Positions 21,901 to 33,076 of a stretch of 64,000 bases of DNA are shown here, piece by piece; the stretch's first letter is position 1; each line of letters starts with the position of its first letter. The stretch covers positions 22,003,248-22,067,247 of the forward strand of contig OY540811.1 in the NCBI GenBank assembly GCA_961205875.1, read 5' to 3'. A model generated the notes under the pieces. It did not search any database. It was given only the letters and a program-made list of their open reading frames with translations, and had not been told where the DNA came from. Both the position numbers and the translations under genes were made by a program. The stretch is from Sialis fuliginosa (taxonomy: Eukaryota > Arthropoda > Insecta > Megaloptera > Sialidae).

Positions 21901-24545
21901 GTTTATATAAATTGCATGGAATTGGTTAACCATTTAATTTTTATACAATTTTACTAAAAAATATTAGTTCGAAATTATTCTTAAAACGCACCTGAATATT
22001 TTTTCATATATTTTTAATTTTTTGACAATTTCAATCGAAATCTTAATTTATTCAAATGTCAAAATGATATTTAAAACGTCAAAATGACATTTAAAACGAC
22101 AAAATGACATTTAATATATCCAAGCAAATATCAATTTAGAAAAACAAAACACGAATTTTTAAAATAAATTGAGATAAATCTTTGTAAGGGAATATTTTAC
22201 AACAAACGTTGTAGATCCATATAGGAAATTTAATGCTCTACAAAAAATATTCTTTAACATTTTTACGTAACAGATATCTTGAAAAAATAAATATTTATAT
22301 TTTAATGTCTTGACGTGAAACGGATAGATCAATTTAAAATTTTGAAATCGGAGAACATTTTTTTTGTTTCAATCTGAAACGATCACAAAGCTTCTCGTAT
22401 CTTCGATATTGCGAGGAAGCAAAATCGATTTATTTTAAGATATTACTGTATAGACTAATGATGTAATAGATACAAATAAAATGTGTATTATAACCATCTT
22501 GTATGTACGTATGTATATTAAATATTCTATCAGGATTTTTTCGAGTAACATAAAGAAAATAAGTAATTTTTACTCATTGATAGAGATTTTCTTTTCATAC
22601 AAAATCAAGTATAGCTTATCGAAGTATAAGTATGTATACAAGGTGTTTTGACATTTTATGTTTGTGTGTGTGTGTAATATGGGCGTGACGATTCGCTTAG
22701 TTACCAATCAAAATTAGATTTAAAAAAAAATGATGGCTATGACATTTTTCATTTATTCTGAATCTAAATGTCATAGCCACCATATTTTATTTTAAAACAA
22801 TCTAATTCTGATTGGTTATTAAGCAAATCGTCATGCCCATTTTACACATACACACACCAGCGTGATATAAAAAAAATGTTTAAGAATATAGTTTTAAAGA
22901 AATTTATGAAAAAGTATGTATGAAAAAAAGTGTATAATGTATATTAATTTTTTGCTATAAACATACAAGAAAATCAAACATTCAATTAAATGAGATAAAA
23001 AGTGAAAGATTTTATTTCTATTTTTAGGAAAGTGCTTACTGATCAAACGAATCGATAAAATGAATACCTACTGTTAATAACTGTTGTAAATGAGTGACTC
23101 AGATATTTTATATTATATATCCTTCATAATATATATAACTAGCAGTGCCCACGCGGTTTAGGCAGCGTATTGCAAAACAGCGACTTGATTTACTATTATC
23201 GTCACTGCTTAGTTGTTATGTTACCTAACGTAACAAAATATAGCCTATAACCTGGCCAGAGAACGTACCTATGAATTAAAAATGAAACCACGTAAATCGG
23301 ATAAGTGGTTCTCGAGTGATAATCGCACTAACGGACAGACAGACAGACAGAGAGACGTTGAGCATTATATATATTAAGGAAGCTCAACGTCTCTCTGTCT
23401 GTCTGTCCGTTAGTGCGCTTATCACTCGAGAACCACTTATCCGATTTACGTGGTTTCATTTTTAATTCATAGGTACATTCTCTGGCCAGGTTATAGGCTA
23501 TATTTTGTTACCTTAGGTAACATAACAACTAAGCAGTGACGATAATAGTACATCAAGTCGGAAAAATTTTTGCCGTCGGCGTGCTATTTTGCAATACGCT
23601 GCCTAAACCGTTCAATATAGAACAATATAATGTGTTCAAGAACTGTAGAATCAAAAAATTTACTATAAAGTCCGCGACACCATATGTCTAACTTTTATAT
23701 TTATGCCACAATGACTGCTTTTATGTTACAAAGAAAATTAAAAATATTTGGGTTTTGTTTACGTGGATGTATGACCTGCAAAACATTAATCCTTATCTAA
23801 ATAAATGATTTCATCGTCATAAGTACTTAATGTAGATATAATTTGCCCTTTACAGAATCCAATTTGGTCTTTTGGTTAAGGAAATAACGTGAAAAATAAA
23901 TACAATAACATATTATTCGCGGCAAGTCACGCGAACTTCGATGAAACGTCGCGGGGAGAGGGAAGATTCTGCGCTCGGCCAGCAGTTGTTTATTTTGTTT
24001 TCAATTATTAACATTAAAATTATTTGTAATTTTTTTTCTGATTTGTTTTTTTTTTTTAGGTAGGTACGTTAGGTTTTGATTAGTTATTATTACGATAATA
24101 ATTAATCGTGTTTGTACTTAATTCAACTATATTTTTCAAAAATTCTAAACAATAATTCCGTAGTCCAAGCGGGCCCAGCTAGTATAATATATAAATACAT
24201 TTCTCAACAAACCATCACGCAAACATAAACCTCTAAAATCTTGAAAAATAAAAAATAACATCAAAACAAAACATCTCTGTTGATCCTCTCACACACATAC
24301 ATATAGAGTGACAGAATTTTGTTGATACATGGTACTAACGTCAACTCTAAATCCCTCAAGCTTGTATACATGCTGCGGCGGCCTTCTACCCGGTACGTAT
24401 CTGTAGAACTCCTCGTGATCCTTGTACCACGTGATCGAGTACAACCGATCGTGCCCGAGCTCGTACTGGCACTGCAGTAACGCCATCTCGCCGCGCAGTG
24501 TGTACTGGGGCACGTTCACACCTATCATCTTCAAACTGTCGGCAT
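15735..24545 (-). CDS. beat: beaten path (beat) family immunoglobulin cell-surface protein, two Ig domains (partial)
   Basis: Four exons (24340-24545, 21425-21560, 17562-17695, 15735-15932) join in frame. Ig1 has VPQYTLRGEMALLQCQYELG, the Trp of ITWYKDHEEFYRYVPG, and its second Cys in GVYRCEVSAEAPSF, ending GEGRMDVV. Ig2 has YKVGDVVSLNCTSGKSYPPA, KLRWYVNDYQ, and its second Cys in IQVRCVATIS. The RGxxxxLxCxYxL...DxLYSxxWYKDxxEFYRYxP series is the signature of Beat proteins, which steer motor axons by binding Side-family receptors and are secreted or membrane-anchored. The signal-peptide exon (which must end with one spare base) is missing and should lie upstream, above 24545. The C-terminus disappears into the N gap. 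Which of the many beat paralogues this is cannot be decided here. Confidence 0.9.
15933..17561 (-). other. beat intron between the Ig2 exons
   Basis: 1.6 kb of AT-rich sequence with a G run at 16141-16152 and ATATATA runs near 16870-16900. No other feature seen. Confidence 0.5.
17562..17695 (-). CDS. beat: beat exon, first half of Ig2
   Basis: Acceptor TTTTTCAG, donor TATCAG|GTAAGT. Encodes SLPQEGPQISSEERVYKVGD, VVSLNCTSGKSYPPAKLRWY and VNDYQ, with the Ig2 B-strand Cys and C-strand Trp. The open frame runs beyond both splice sites, which are strong. Confidence 0.9.
18390..18610. promoter_or_regulatory. CpG-rich island inside a beat intron
   Basis: In a strongly AT-rich neighbourhood this stretch is crowded with CpG: between 18481 and 18560 alone I count about thirteen. 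It includes ATTACGTCA, a CRE-like octamer region, and GCGGCCGC. It has no open frame of note. Such contrast usually marks a promoter or other regulatory DNA kept unmethylated, or a conserved exon; nothing decides between them here. Confidence 0.4.
18904..19011 (+). other. Short ORF with signal-peptide-like start, unproven
   Basis: A 35-residue frame starts MSRTLLLSFGMLFLTITLYS and then turns polar (CSFPTTRS). A short basic n-region, hydrophobic core and small/Cys residues resemble a secretory signal. It lies about 300 bp after the CpG-rich island on the plus strand, and a GTAAAA that could serve as donor follows. Chance ORFs of this length are common in AT-rich DNA, so this is only a candidate. 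Confidence 0.2.
21425..21560 (-). CDS. beat: beat exon, second half of Ig1
   Basis: Acceptor CTATTTGCAG, donor GTTGTCT|GTAAGA. Encodes HHRSDSQQVLLHSVNLKARG, VYRCEVSAEAPSFTS and VHGEGRMDVV. The D-x-x-x-Y-x-C-x-V pattern of an Ig F strand is represented by ARGVYRCEV. Confidence 0.9.
21805..22440 (+). repeat. Dispersed repeat copy A
   Basis: CATCTGCCAAGTAAATGCAC and AGTGCTTCCTCGTG, then GGTTAACCATTTAATTTTTA and AATTTTACT, match 32745-32985 in reverse. The end (AAGCTTCTCGTATCTTCGAT) matches 10740-10920 in reverse. No open frame. Three partial copies in one window suggest a common family, unassigned. Confidence 0.65.
22663..22859. mobile_element. Small foldback MITE
   Basis: TGTGTGTGTAATATGGGCGT, GACGATTCGCTTAGTTACCA and ATGGCTATGACATTT on the left are mirrored on the right by AAATGTCATAGCCACCAT, TGGTTATTAAGCAAATCGTC and ATGCCCATTTTACACATA. 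Arms about 85 bp, loop about 20 bp. No coding. Confidence 0.75.
23139..23380 (+). mobile_element. Retroposon-like repeat, internally deleted copy
   Basis: Begins ACTAGCAGTGCCCACGCGG and jumps at once into the 3' part (TTTAGGCAGCGTATTGCAAA). It ends with a CAGACAGACAGAGAGACGTT tail and ATATATATTAAGG. The intervening half found in the copies at 52311 and 23380-24184 is absent. Start and tail phrases are typical of short RTE/SINE-like retroposons of insects. Confidence 0.65.
23381..24184 (-). mobile_element. Retroposon-like repeat, full-length copy
   Basis: Read on the minus strand it starts TACTAGCTGGGCCCGCTTGG and ends ACGGACAGACAGACAGAGAG then ACGTTGAGCT. Co-linear with the copy at 52311-53141. 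It abuts the shorter plus-strand copy tail to tail, so 23150-23610 can fold into a long hairpin. Confidence 0.7.
24340..24545 (-). CDS. beat: beat exon, first half of Ig1
   Basis: Acceptor GTTTACAG, donor GTTGAC|GTTAGT. Encodes (D)ADSLKMIGVNVPQYTLRGE, Cys at residue 26 of the exon, WYK at 40-42, then RYVPGRRPPQHVYKLEGFRV. GC content is visibly higher than the flanks. Confidence 0.92.
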
Positions 24546-26131
24546 CTGTAAACAATTACATGTCTTATATTAGATACATAACTCTTTATTTATTTAACAG
24601 TAGCCCACTTATATATAGGGTAGCCTAGCTGCCGAAATAAATAATTTTTAGAAAACGATAAAACAAAGGTAGTTTTCGTGATTTTTGTCTTGCTTTATGT
24701 TTTATTTTTTTGAGCATTTAAAATGGCTGGCAGTGGGATCAACTGTCCTTTTTAAAACTACTTTTAATACATCACCGGAAAGATAATTTTTTACTAAATA
24801 AAATTATGCTGTTAATAAAATTTAAATCAAGCTGTTAAAATATGATATTTTATCACCAAATTTTGAGATCATATTATTCCTATTAATATCATTTTTTTAC
24901 AAAAAATTTGAGTAAAGATATGAAAATTAGCCCCATTTTTTTAAAAACATCCTTTAAAAAATTAGTTGATAACCTTATTAATTAATATATTTTAAAAAGT
25001 TTAAAGAGGTGTGCATTTTATAGCCAAGCCATGCTATTTTGGTAATATGAAACAAAAACTAAATTCTACATGAGTTATTTCAACTGATAATTTTTAAATT
25101 GAAAAATATTGAATATTTCTCCATATAATTTAAAATAAAGTTGAAAAATAACAGTAACAGAACTTTCAAAGTTTCAAATAGAAAACACATTTTTAGTTTC
25201 TCATTTTGCAAAACAACTGACCTCATTGAATTGTATATGTTTACTTATACAAATAGTTCTATAAAAACTTTTATAAAAAAACATACAATACAAGTGTGTA
25301 TATATTTATTTTGTATAACTATTGACACAAAAGGAATGCTGCAAAGTGTTAAAAAATGAAATCCTTTCAAAACTTGTTCAGTGAATAAATTCAATACATC
25401 GTTGTACAAAATATTAAAAGTTTTTGTGTTTTTTATTTTTATTTTCAATAATACTTTGTCCAGCACCTCCACCATTGTATTTAAAATTTCGTTTCTTTAT
25501 TGTGGATATTTTTTAAAACTATTTTTTTTTCATTTTAAAATAAAAATAATATTTCATTTATTGTTACAGAATATACAAGACACTGTATATTAATTTAATA
25601 GAATTAAATAAATAATCACTAAGTTATTAACGTTTTTTTTTTAAATATCCATCTTCACATTGCATTTTGTAGGGGATATTTACAAAAGTAGATATAAAAG
25701 TAATACACTCTTAGATATTTTAGAATCAAATAACTAATAAAATGTACAATAAAATATTTTTATTTAGCATATCGTATTTCAGAGATACCAACATATGTAT
25801 ACATACATACATACATATATGTACAAATGTACAAATTATGACATTATTATAAAATCGGCGAATTTGTTACTATTATAATTAACTATGTAATATTAGTATT
25901 ATGAGCCGTCTCTGTGTATGAATCTACTTTATAAATGTATACGAAATTGTTGCTAATGGTTGCTTTAAATATCTATATAATTATTCCCATGTGTACAGTT
26001 TATAATTTCTGGAAACGGAATAAATAATAACCCATACTTTGTATATCCATATACTTACTAGTAATTAAAAATTCTTTAAAAATAAATAATACGTTGATCC
26101 ATTAAGAAATTCATAAGTAAAATAAGGTACT
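24546..26131. other. AT-rich region upstream of the first visible beat exon
   Basis: No gene or clear repeat. The frames at 25141-25593 on both strands are AT-rich chance frames with no domain. Presumed beat intron. Confidence 0.4.
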
Positions 26132-26685
26132 GGCACCAGTTATGGCCGCTTTAAGAACAAGGTTTACTGGTTTTGTGATTGACGAGCTTCTTTTTTGTAA
26201 TTCTCATGAACTTATGTTACTAATAAAACAAGTAACTCTTTATTTAATCAATTTATTTATTACCAAAGTCTGCAAATATAGTTTTTGTTACATTGTAGCC
26301 TTTTATTTTATTTATGTTTTTCTCCAGTAATGGATAAAGTAAAACCAGTAATGGGCACGCAGTGATGGATACTAGCTAGTGATTACAAAATGTTAAGTAC
26401 TACGACACAAAAGATATAAAAGAAAGAATTGTTAAATTTGAAACAATGTGAAACAGTTGCTATTATAACATAATAATTAATAAAGAAATTATACAAACAG
26501 TTAGTTTAAATGTCCACCATTTTGACACCTATTGGCCGATTTTCATCAAATCACGCTGCAAGACAGTTAAATGTATATAGATTAATATTCAGAAATGGTA
26601 GTAATGAAATATCATCAAATATTTCTAATTCAATACATTTAATTAAAAAATAGCCATTACTGGGGTCATATCCAAGACTGGTGCC
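26132..26685. mobile_element. Short TIR element, uninterrupted copy
   Basis: Ends GGCACCAGT (26132) and ACTGGTGCC (to 26685) are perfect 9-bp inverted repeats. The body matches 56336-56693 plus 60144-60219 in reverse, including TCATTACTGGTTTTACTTTA-type and CGTAGTACTTA phrases. It contains ACTTATGTT at 26210-26218, the unoccupied counterpart of the foldback insertion site. The 62-codon frame in it has no domain. Probably an hAT- or mariner-like MITE; target duplication unclear. Confidence 0.7.
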
Positions 26686-28134
26686 ATATATGTTTTTGAT
26701 ATTTAATTCAAATAGTTTTCAGACTTGTCAACATATACGTACTATAAAAATATACACGCTTCGTTAAGTATATGTAGGTACCATATATAGTACAATAATA
26801 TAAACGTTTACAAAATGACTTCCGACAAAAACAACTAAAATGGTTATAACCATGAATAAAACAACAACATTGTGTTTTATTCAGCAACAAATGACCTATA
26901 GTGAAACCTTAACCAATTAACAATTCTCGACAGCGCCATCTTTCGAGAAGCGCTTGAATATAACAGTGGCACACAAAGTGACACAATATGAACATGTTAT
27001 TCCTCCGGGGCAAACTTAGACCACTAAAAAGCTTTATCTCACGTAGATCAGAGATGGCGCATTGTTCATTGTTGCATGCATGCACATCTAGACGCCAGGG
27101 GTACCAACATTGCGCTCTTAGAACTCATCACTTGTGTCGCAGTCACGGTGTCATATTATAAGGGTACGTTAGGTGCTTACACGAGTTGTTATAATAGGGT
27201 TTTGGTGTCGTTTTAATGATTAAATTAATTGTTATACAGATATAATTAGATTTTAATTGCAATGATGATGGTACTTTAACCTTTAAGGTTTGCTCTATTG
27301 AGTGATTATTAAAAACAAAAATTTGACATGTATTCAAAAATGGTTAGATTTGCGCCGGGGATGCATTTTTGAAAAAAATCGAATATTTCGACTTGTTTTT
27401 TGTTCATTGTTTCACAAAATAACTTTGAAAATAACACAAATTGTAAAATTATATTTATCATTGGTATGCATCTACACATCAATAAGGATATTTTGAATAT
27501 TCGTATTATAGAGAAAGTGTAAATTTTCAGGAAAACAATGAATATTAATGAAAACAAAATATATTATCATGAGTTTAAGGAGAATTTTTTTAGAAGATAA
27601 AAATTATACTGTTCATTTATTTCTATGCACTATTATTAAATCAAAACGGTCCTTTCGACATAAAATTATTATTTCGTTAACAACCTGCTTACTTACATAT
27701 ATTTCCCACCGAGAAAATAGAACAAAAGCGAACACTACCTACAGACACGTGTAATTTATATTTACTTAATCGTACCAATTGACATTGAGGCGCAACGACG
27801 TTTGATCATGTGCCCGAGACTTTAAATGCAGTGCAAGTCTCATTGATGGCCTCGAGGGGAATTTGTGTTGGTGCGCTTTAGATCCTAACAGCGGTACGTG
27901 ATGCTATTTTAGTTGGCTCTGTCTGATACATGAAATAAACTACGAAACCGGTTGTAAAATGTACACAGAAGGCGGCGTTATTGGACGATTTCGTATGGTA
28001 CTAGTTGTTGAAATGAGGGGATTGAAAACATGATAAATATAACACATATAACATCAACAACATGTGTAAAACTTTTACGGTAAGCTAGATCAGTTTTGTT
28101 ACATGAATAAATTGCTGTATAACCTGAACTTTAT
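26686..28134. other. Non-repetitive-looking stretch with higher GC patches
   Basis: Patches at 26900-27140 and 27770-27990 are less AT-rich than the surroundings and show no repeat structure that I recognise. Two AGATGGCGC words face away from each other at 26932-26941 and 27052-27060. These are candidate regulatory segments of beat. The short frames at 27143-27754 have no features. Confidence 0.35.
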
Positions 28135-28591
28135 ACTCTCTAAAACTGAATTAGTTAGAAATCATTAATTCATAGTGAATATTAACTAATTGAAATAGTT
28201 AAAAGTATACCATTACGAATTAGTGAATATTCACTACTTGAATTAGTAAACAGTCACTTCTTAAGCTATGACAAAATCTAAGGTTTTTATTTTTTTTATT
28301 TTTGATGTCAAAATTGGAGCAATCTAAAAAAACTCATTCATTAAGCATAGATAATAATTTCTTACTCATTTATAACTTAACTTCAATGTCAGTTATGAAT
28401 CTGTCAATTGTCATAGACTAATTTATGAAAGAATCAAAATTTAAAGCAGTTGATTTGTATACGTTGATAAATCGAATTAAGAATAATTGCTACAATGGCG
28501 CGACTTTCGATTCGAAATTACTATTCTTTTAGTGAAATTTAAAGTGATTAGTTGAATTAGTGAAATAAATACTAATTCAGTTTGAGAGAGT
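28135..28591. mobile_element. TIR element (MITE), 457 bp
   Basis: Starts ACTCTCTAAAACTGAATTAG and ends in the inverse (reverse complement ACTCTCTCAAACTGAATTAG). Sub-terminal AATTAGTGAATATTCACT and AGTGAAATTTAAAGTGATTA extend the symmetry. No transposase. Superfamily not decided. Confidence 0.7.
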
Positions 28592-29248
28592 ACGACATTA
28601 ATCACCTTGAAAAAGTATAAATTATAGGTATGTATATGTATATGAAATATACTGTATAATAAAGTATAGTACTCAAGATTTCAACACGGATTTAAATGTT
28701 TTGAGGTGCCCTGGGATCACGTACGACTATTATCTCAGTGACGTCTCTGCGTTGGTCTGCGAACACTTCATAGCCAAAACTTGAAAATAAATATGACATT
28801 TAAATATTGAAGTTCTTGTATACTGTAGATAGTAGAGCATAATTAAACCGTAAACAAATGTTAACTTTTGGAAATTTTCGAAATTTTTTTAATTTTTAAA
28901 TTAATAGAAAAAATGTTCCGATTTAATGTTTAAGTTTTGTTTATTTGTTGATGATTTTATTACGAAAAAAAAACTGGGATGATAAACTAAACGTTAGATT
29001 ATATTATATTAAGAATATAATATTATATATTATATTATATTAAGAACGCTTATTTAAAAAATATGTTTCTCGTGTAAGAGTAGTCTAGAGCAGAGATTAG
29101 AGTATTATTTGAGTTTGTATTAAATTAAAACCATAGGAATCTTGAAGACGTTGCATTGTATAATAGGAAGTTCGGTCAATGAGTTGGAATGATGCAATGT
29201 ACTTGAATGTACTGAACATGTACATTATTGTGTACTCTTGATTAGAAT

Positions 29249-29566
29249 AAGGGTCGATCCTGACTATTGAGCCGGTCAGGTGTCGGTCTCGGTCCAATCA
29301 AATATGATATTTACATTAACAAGCCGGTCAAAGACCGGTTTCGGTCCGGTTTCGATCTGGTCTCGGTCCAGTCTTGCACTATAGATCTCAGTACAATTCA
29401 TGCCAGGTTCGATCCCACTCCACTAAAATATTCTTTGCACTATGCTGTATCAGAGCGAGATTGGACCGAGAGCTGACCAATACCTATAGTGTGAATAATT
29501 TCATTGTTTATTGTTTATTTATATTTGATTGGAGCGAGACCGGCTGATAGTCTGTATCGATCCTTA
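29249..29566. mobile_element. TIR element with CCGGT sub-repeats
   Basis: Left TAAGGGTCGATCCTGACTAT, then GAGCCGGTC, and CGGTCCAATCAAATAT are mirrored by ATATTTGATTGGAGCGAGAC, CGGCTGATAGTC and GATCGATCCTTA-like right end. Between them are repeated ACCGGTTTCGGTCCGGTTTC words at 29333-29372. The frames on both strands are shadows of this element. Confidence 0.7.
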
Positions 29567-31303
29567 GTATCCCCGTGTTCTCATTATATTTTATGAATAC
29601 ATATTTGTGCAGTGTGCAATATTACTTCGATCTTGTATCGTATTGTACATTAGTAGGTATTTAATTATAAATTATATTGTAAATCATAAATGATGCACAA
29701 GAATATTTCTTTATCTTTCAGAATTCAGTTTTTGTTGATTTTCTTGATGTACTTTTTAAGCAACAAAGTATATTTAAAACGCACCTACTTCATTTGTCAG
29801 TAAATTTAAAATTATTCAACCACATGGGAATCTGTTTGATTTTTTCAGTTGTTTGGTAAACGGAATTCGTGGTTTTGGTACTGAATGCTTTATATATTGT
29901 CTACTAATTTGTAGTCATTTGCAATCTGTTAAAATATTGTAAATGATGCAGACAATGTAGGTATCACTATAATTAACCCTATCTAATATTTTTTTACATA
30001 AGTTTATATGTGACACTATTTATTATACAATAAGGGTAAATTACAGATATACAGATATTTTAGCAAGATTGTATCAAATACGAGTAAGTTCAACAAATAA
30101 TGTTATTTTTCGTCTCATTATTATACCGTTTTGTCTAGTAGATTAGTGACTATTTCTGGCTAGTTTTATTATATATATCTATATATTTATAATTTACAGA
30201 TATTTATTAATTTATCCGAAAATTAATACTCCTATTATCTATATGTCTATTATATTTAAAATCCATTATATGTATAACTACTGTAAAAATATAAGTATAA
30301 CATTTTAGTTAAAATATATAGTTCTTGTTAATTTCTAGTTTTCAGTTGTTTCATCATTATTTTATTATTTATATCTGTTTGTTTTCAATAAAAATTATAT
30401 TATAATATATTGCAATTAGAAAAACAAATGTGTTTTGTTCTGACATAAAAATATAAAACTATTGAATAGTAAAAAGAGATGAATCAATAATGAAGCTAGT
30501 AATATAATTTACATGTTTCAAAATTAATAGTGTTGATAAAATGTTCATACTGTTGAAGCAATACATTCCACTATCATAAGATATAATGCTTCATTAATAC
30601 CGTCTGTGCTTTTCAACAAACTAATTATACTACACCGTGATCTCCGGAAACCACAACACAAGTTTATAGTAACATATTGAATATTGCTGGCAGGGTTGGT
30701 TTTAGGTGAACAGCAAGTTACAATGTTAGTTTTAAGAGTAGATATCTATTTACCCACTAATCCCATAACATCGGCACTACTTGTATCCATTATATTATAT
30801 TTTCTTTAAATTAATTAATATGGGATTATAATAATATTTTTTTTAATAATGTAATTTATTTTTTATATTTGATTTAAAAATTATTTTCTAATTTTTTGAA
30901 TTACGGCAAAGTTAAATTATTGAATTTTCAGTTCATCTAGAAATCTATATTTACACATAAGCATATTAGAATTATTAATAAGTATTTTGTTATAAAATTA
31001 GAAAATGAATAAAATATAATGATTTCCTTGGCTTTTGTAAGTAATATAGTATACATTCCTCGTAATCCCTTAACTCAAAGATCCTATTGTATGTAGTTGT
31101 TTGGCTTGTATTGTATAATGGGGAATAGATAAATGGAACTATATGTGTATACATTACCTTTACAGAACTTGTGCATTATTTGATAAGATAAATATAATTC
31201 GATTTTTTAATTTACAATATAAAAGTAAACAGTCACATTTATATAATAGTTTGAAGAAAATTTTAACAATAGTGTTTTAAAATAACTAATTAATGCATTA
31301 TAA
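29567..31303. other. AT-rich region, nothing recognisable
   Basis: Highly AT-rich with short (TA)n runs. No ORF, repeat or motif that I can support. Confidence 0.4.
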
Positions 31304-31395
31304 CAGAGGTTCCCAAACTTTTTCAATTCGCGGCGCCCTTTTTTAACTAAGGTTTTTCCATGGCACCCTTCCTAAGTAAAAACATGACTAACTTG
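31304..31395 (+). mobile_element. hAT-like terminal fragment
   Basis: CAGAGGTTCCCAAACTTTTT followed by CGCGGCGCCC closely resembles the terminal inverted repeats of hAT elements (consensus CAGxGGTTCxxAAxCTTTTT). I could not find a matching right end nearby. The 104-codon minus-strand frame just after it (31426-31740) shows no hAT motif. Confidence 0.45.
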
Positions 31396-32744
31396 TAATG
31401 GGCAAGTCAAACAATCACATTCATTCTAATGATTTAAATAATTTATCTGTTTGTTCTTATACCATGTAGACATTTTAAAATGGGGTTTCTTTAATAGAAG
31501 ATTACTTCTTATAAAAAAATATAAACCGTGTGGATAAATAATGGTTTTCCATTTGGCGACAAAGTACTCTGTAACTATTGTAAATCCCAGGCACTTCATA
31601 ATATTTTTCGAATGCTTTTTGCATAGTTTTATTTTTACGTATACAAATTTCAAATTAATTTGATTAATCGATAAGTATTTACAGCTCTTTAAAGGGGTTG
31701 GGACGTAACAAGGTTTCGTCGCATCCCATGCATTGATCATCAGTCATCACTTGCAATAAATTTCAAATCAATACCTTGAACATACAACACATCAGAAATA
31801 CGTTTTTGCTAGTATAATAATTAATCAAAAATAAAAATATAAAAAAATATCTACCAAATATATTAATTATACATACGCATAAAAACTGGTCTATATACAT
31901 TATACATATGTACCATATTACACATATATAAAATAACAATAAAGTATAAAAGCTGTCTAATAAGTTCAAGTAGCTAAAAGACAAAAAAAAATTAAATAAA
32001 AAAAAAAAATAATATATATATAATTATATTATATTATATATATATATATAATTCAATACATACACATATATGTATGTAAGTTTGTACATTATGTATAATG
32101 TATATACATTATACATATCACCCAACATATGTTTCATTCTTAATTACCTTTTTACTACAATTAGGTAATTTAATAAATGTGTGTCCTTTTTAGTTCAATG
32201 GTCATGAGTGGGCAACAATGAATGTAATTTTGTTAATGTTTATATTGATTGCGTACAAGTTGTACTTTTAATTTTCTATTTTTAAATTTAATACTTGCTG
32301 GTGCTGAATATTATAAGACAGTTAAACGTTTATTTTTAATTATCAAAGAGTAAACTTAAAAATTATGCTAATCATTTTATTTTTTCGGAAATGGTAGAAT
32401 ATGAGAAGTAACTTTAATTGAAACAAAAAAAATCTATTAAAATTTTTGAAATGATGGTAACACTAATGGTATTTTCGACTTGGCAGACCGAATTTTTTTT
32501 CTGGTTTGTGCCACAGTTTTTACTACTGCTTATATATAATATCGTTTGATACATTTCAGTCAGTAGTCCCTTTTTTCAATATTTTCGGTCATAGCTCAAC
32601 CCTTTGATGAGATTAATCGTGAATATACATATGCATATATATATTTTGCAGCTTTTGAGATCAGTAGAGTTTTTAAATCAATCAAACTTATAATTATTTA
32701 TAAATATTATACTGTATAACAGTTGATTGAGAAAAATATTTCAA
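31396..32744. other. AT-rich region with simple repeats
   Basis: Contains a long A/T low-complexity tract at 31981-32060 ((A)n then (TA)n) and ATGTATA-type repeats to 32120. No gene. Confidence 0.45.
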
Positions 32745-33060
32745 GCAAAAAATTCATATGAAAAAATTAAAAATGCATGAAAAAATAATCAGGTACGTCT
32801 TAAGAAAATTTTCAAACTAATAGTTTTCAGTAAAATTGTATAAAAATTAAATGGTTAACCAATGCTAGGTAATTTATCTGAACACTTTATCGGATTTTAT
32901 TTAAATTGTTCAATATTTAACTATCTGTGGTGAATTTAACACGTGGAAGCACTGTGCATTTACTTGGCAGATGTTTTTAAAAAGAAATTGTTCTCCGATG
33001 TCATAATTTTCACTCGATCTTTCCATTTCAGGTCAAGACAAATACAAATTTTATAATCGG
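32745..33060 (-). repeat. Dispersed repeat copy B
   Basis: Reverse of 21805-22020 with shared GTGCATTTACTTGGCAGATG and AAATTAAATGGTTAACCA. The retroelement fragment begins within about 20 bp of its right edge, so the retroelement may have landed in it. Confidence 0.6.
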
Positions 33061-33076
33061 TTTAGTATTAATACGT

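Larger units (their letters stand above)
21561..24339 (-). other. beat intron within Ig1, repeat-rich
   Basis: Holds dispersed repeat copy A (21805-22440), a small foldback MITE (22663-22859) and a head-to-head pair of a retroposon-like repeat (23139-24184). Splitting of Ig1 by an intron at this place is flanked by good splice sites. Confidence 0.6.

Noticed and set aside
31426-31740. 104-codon minus-strand ORF as an hAT transposase piece
   Set aside because: It lies next to an hAT-like end, but I see no BED, catalytic or dimerisation motif in it.
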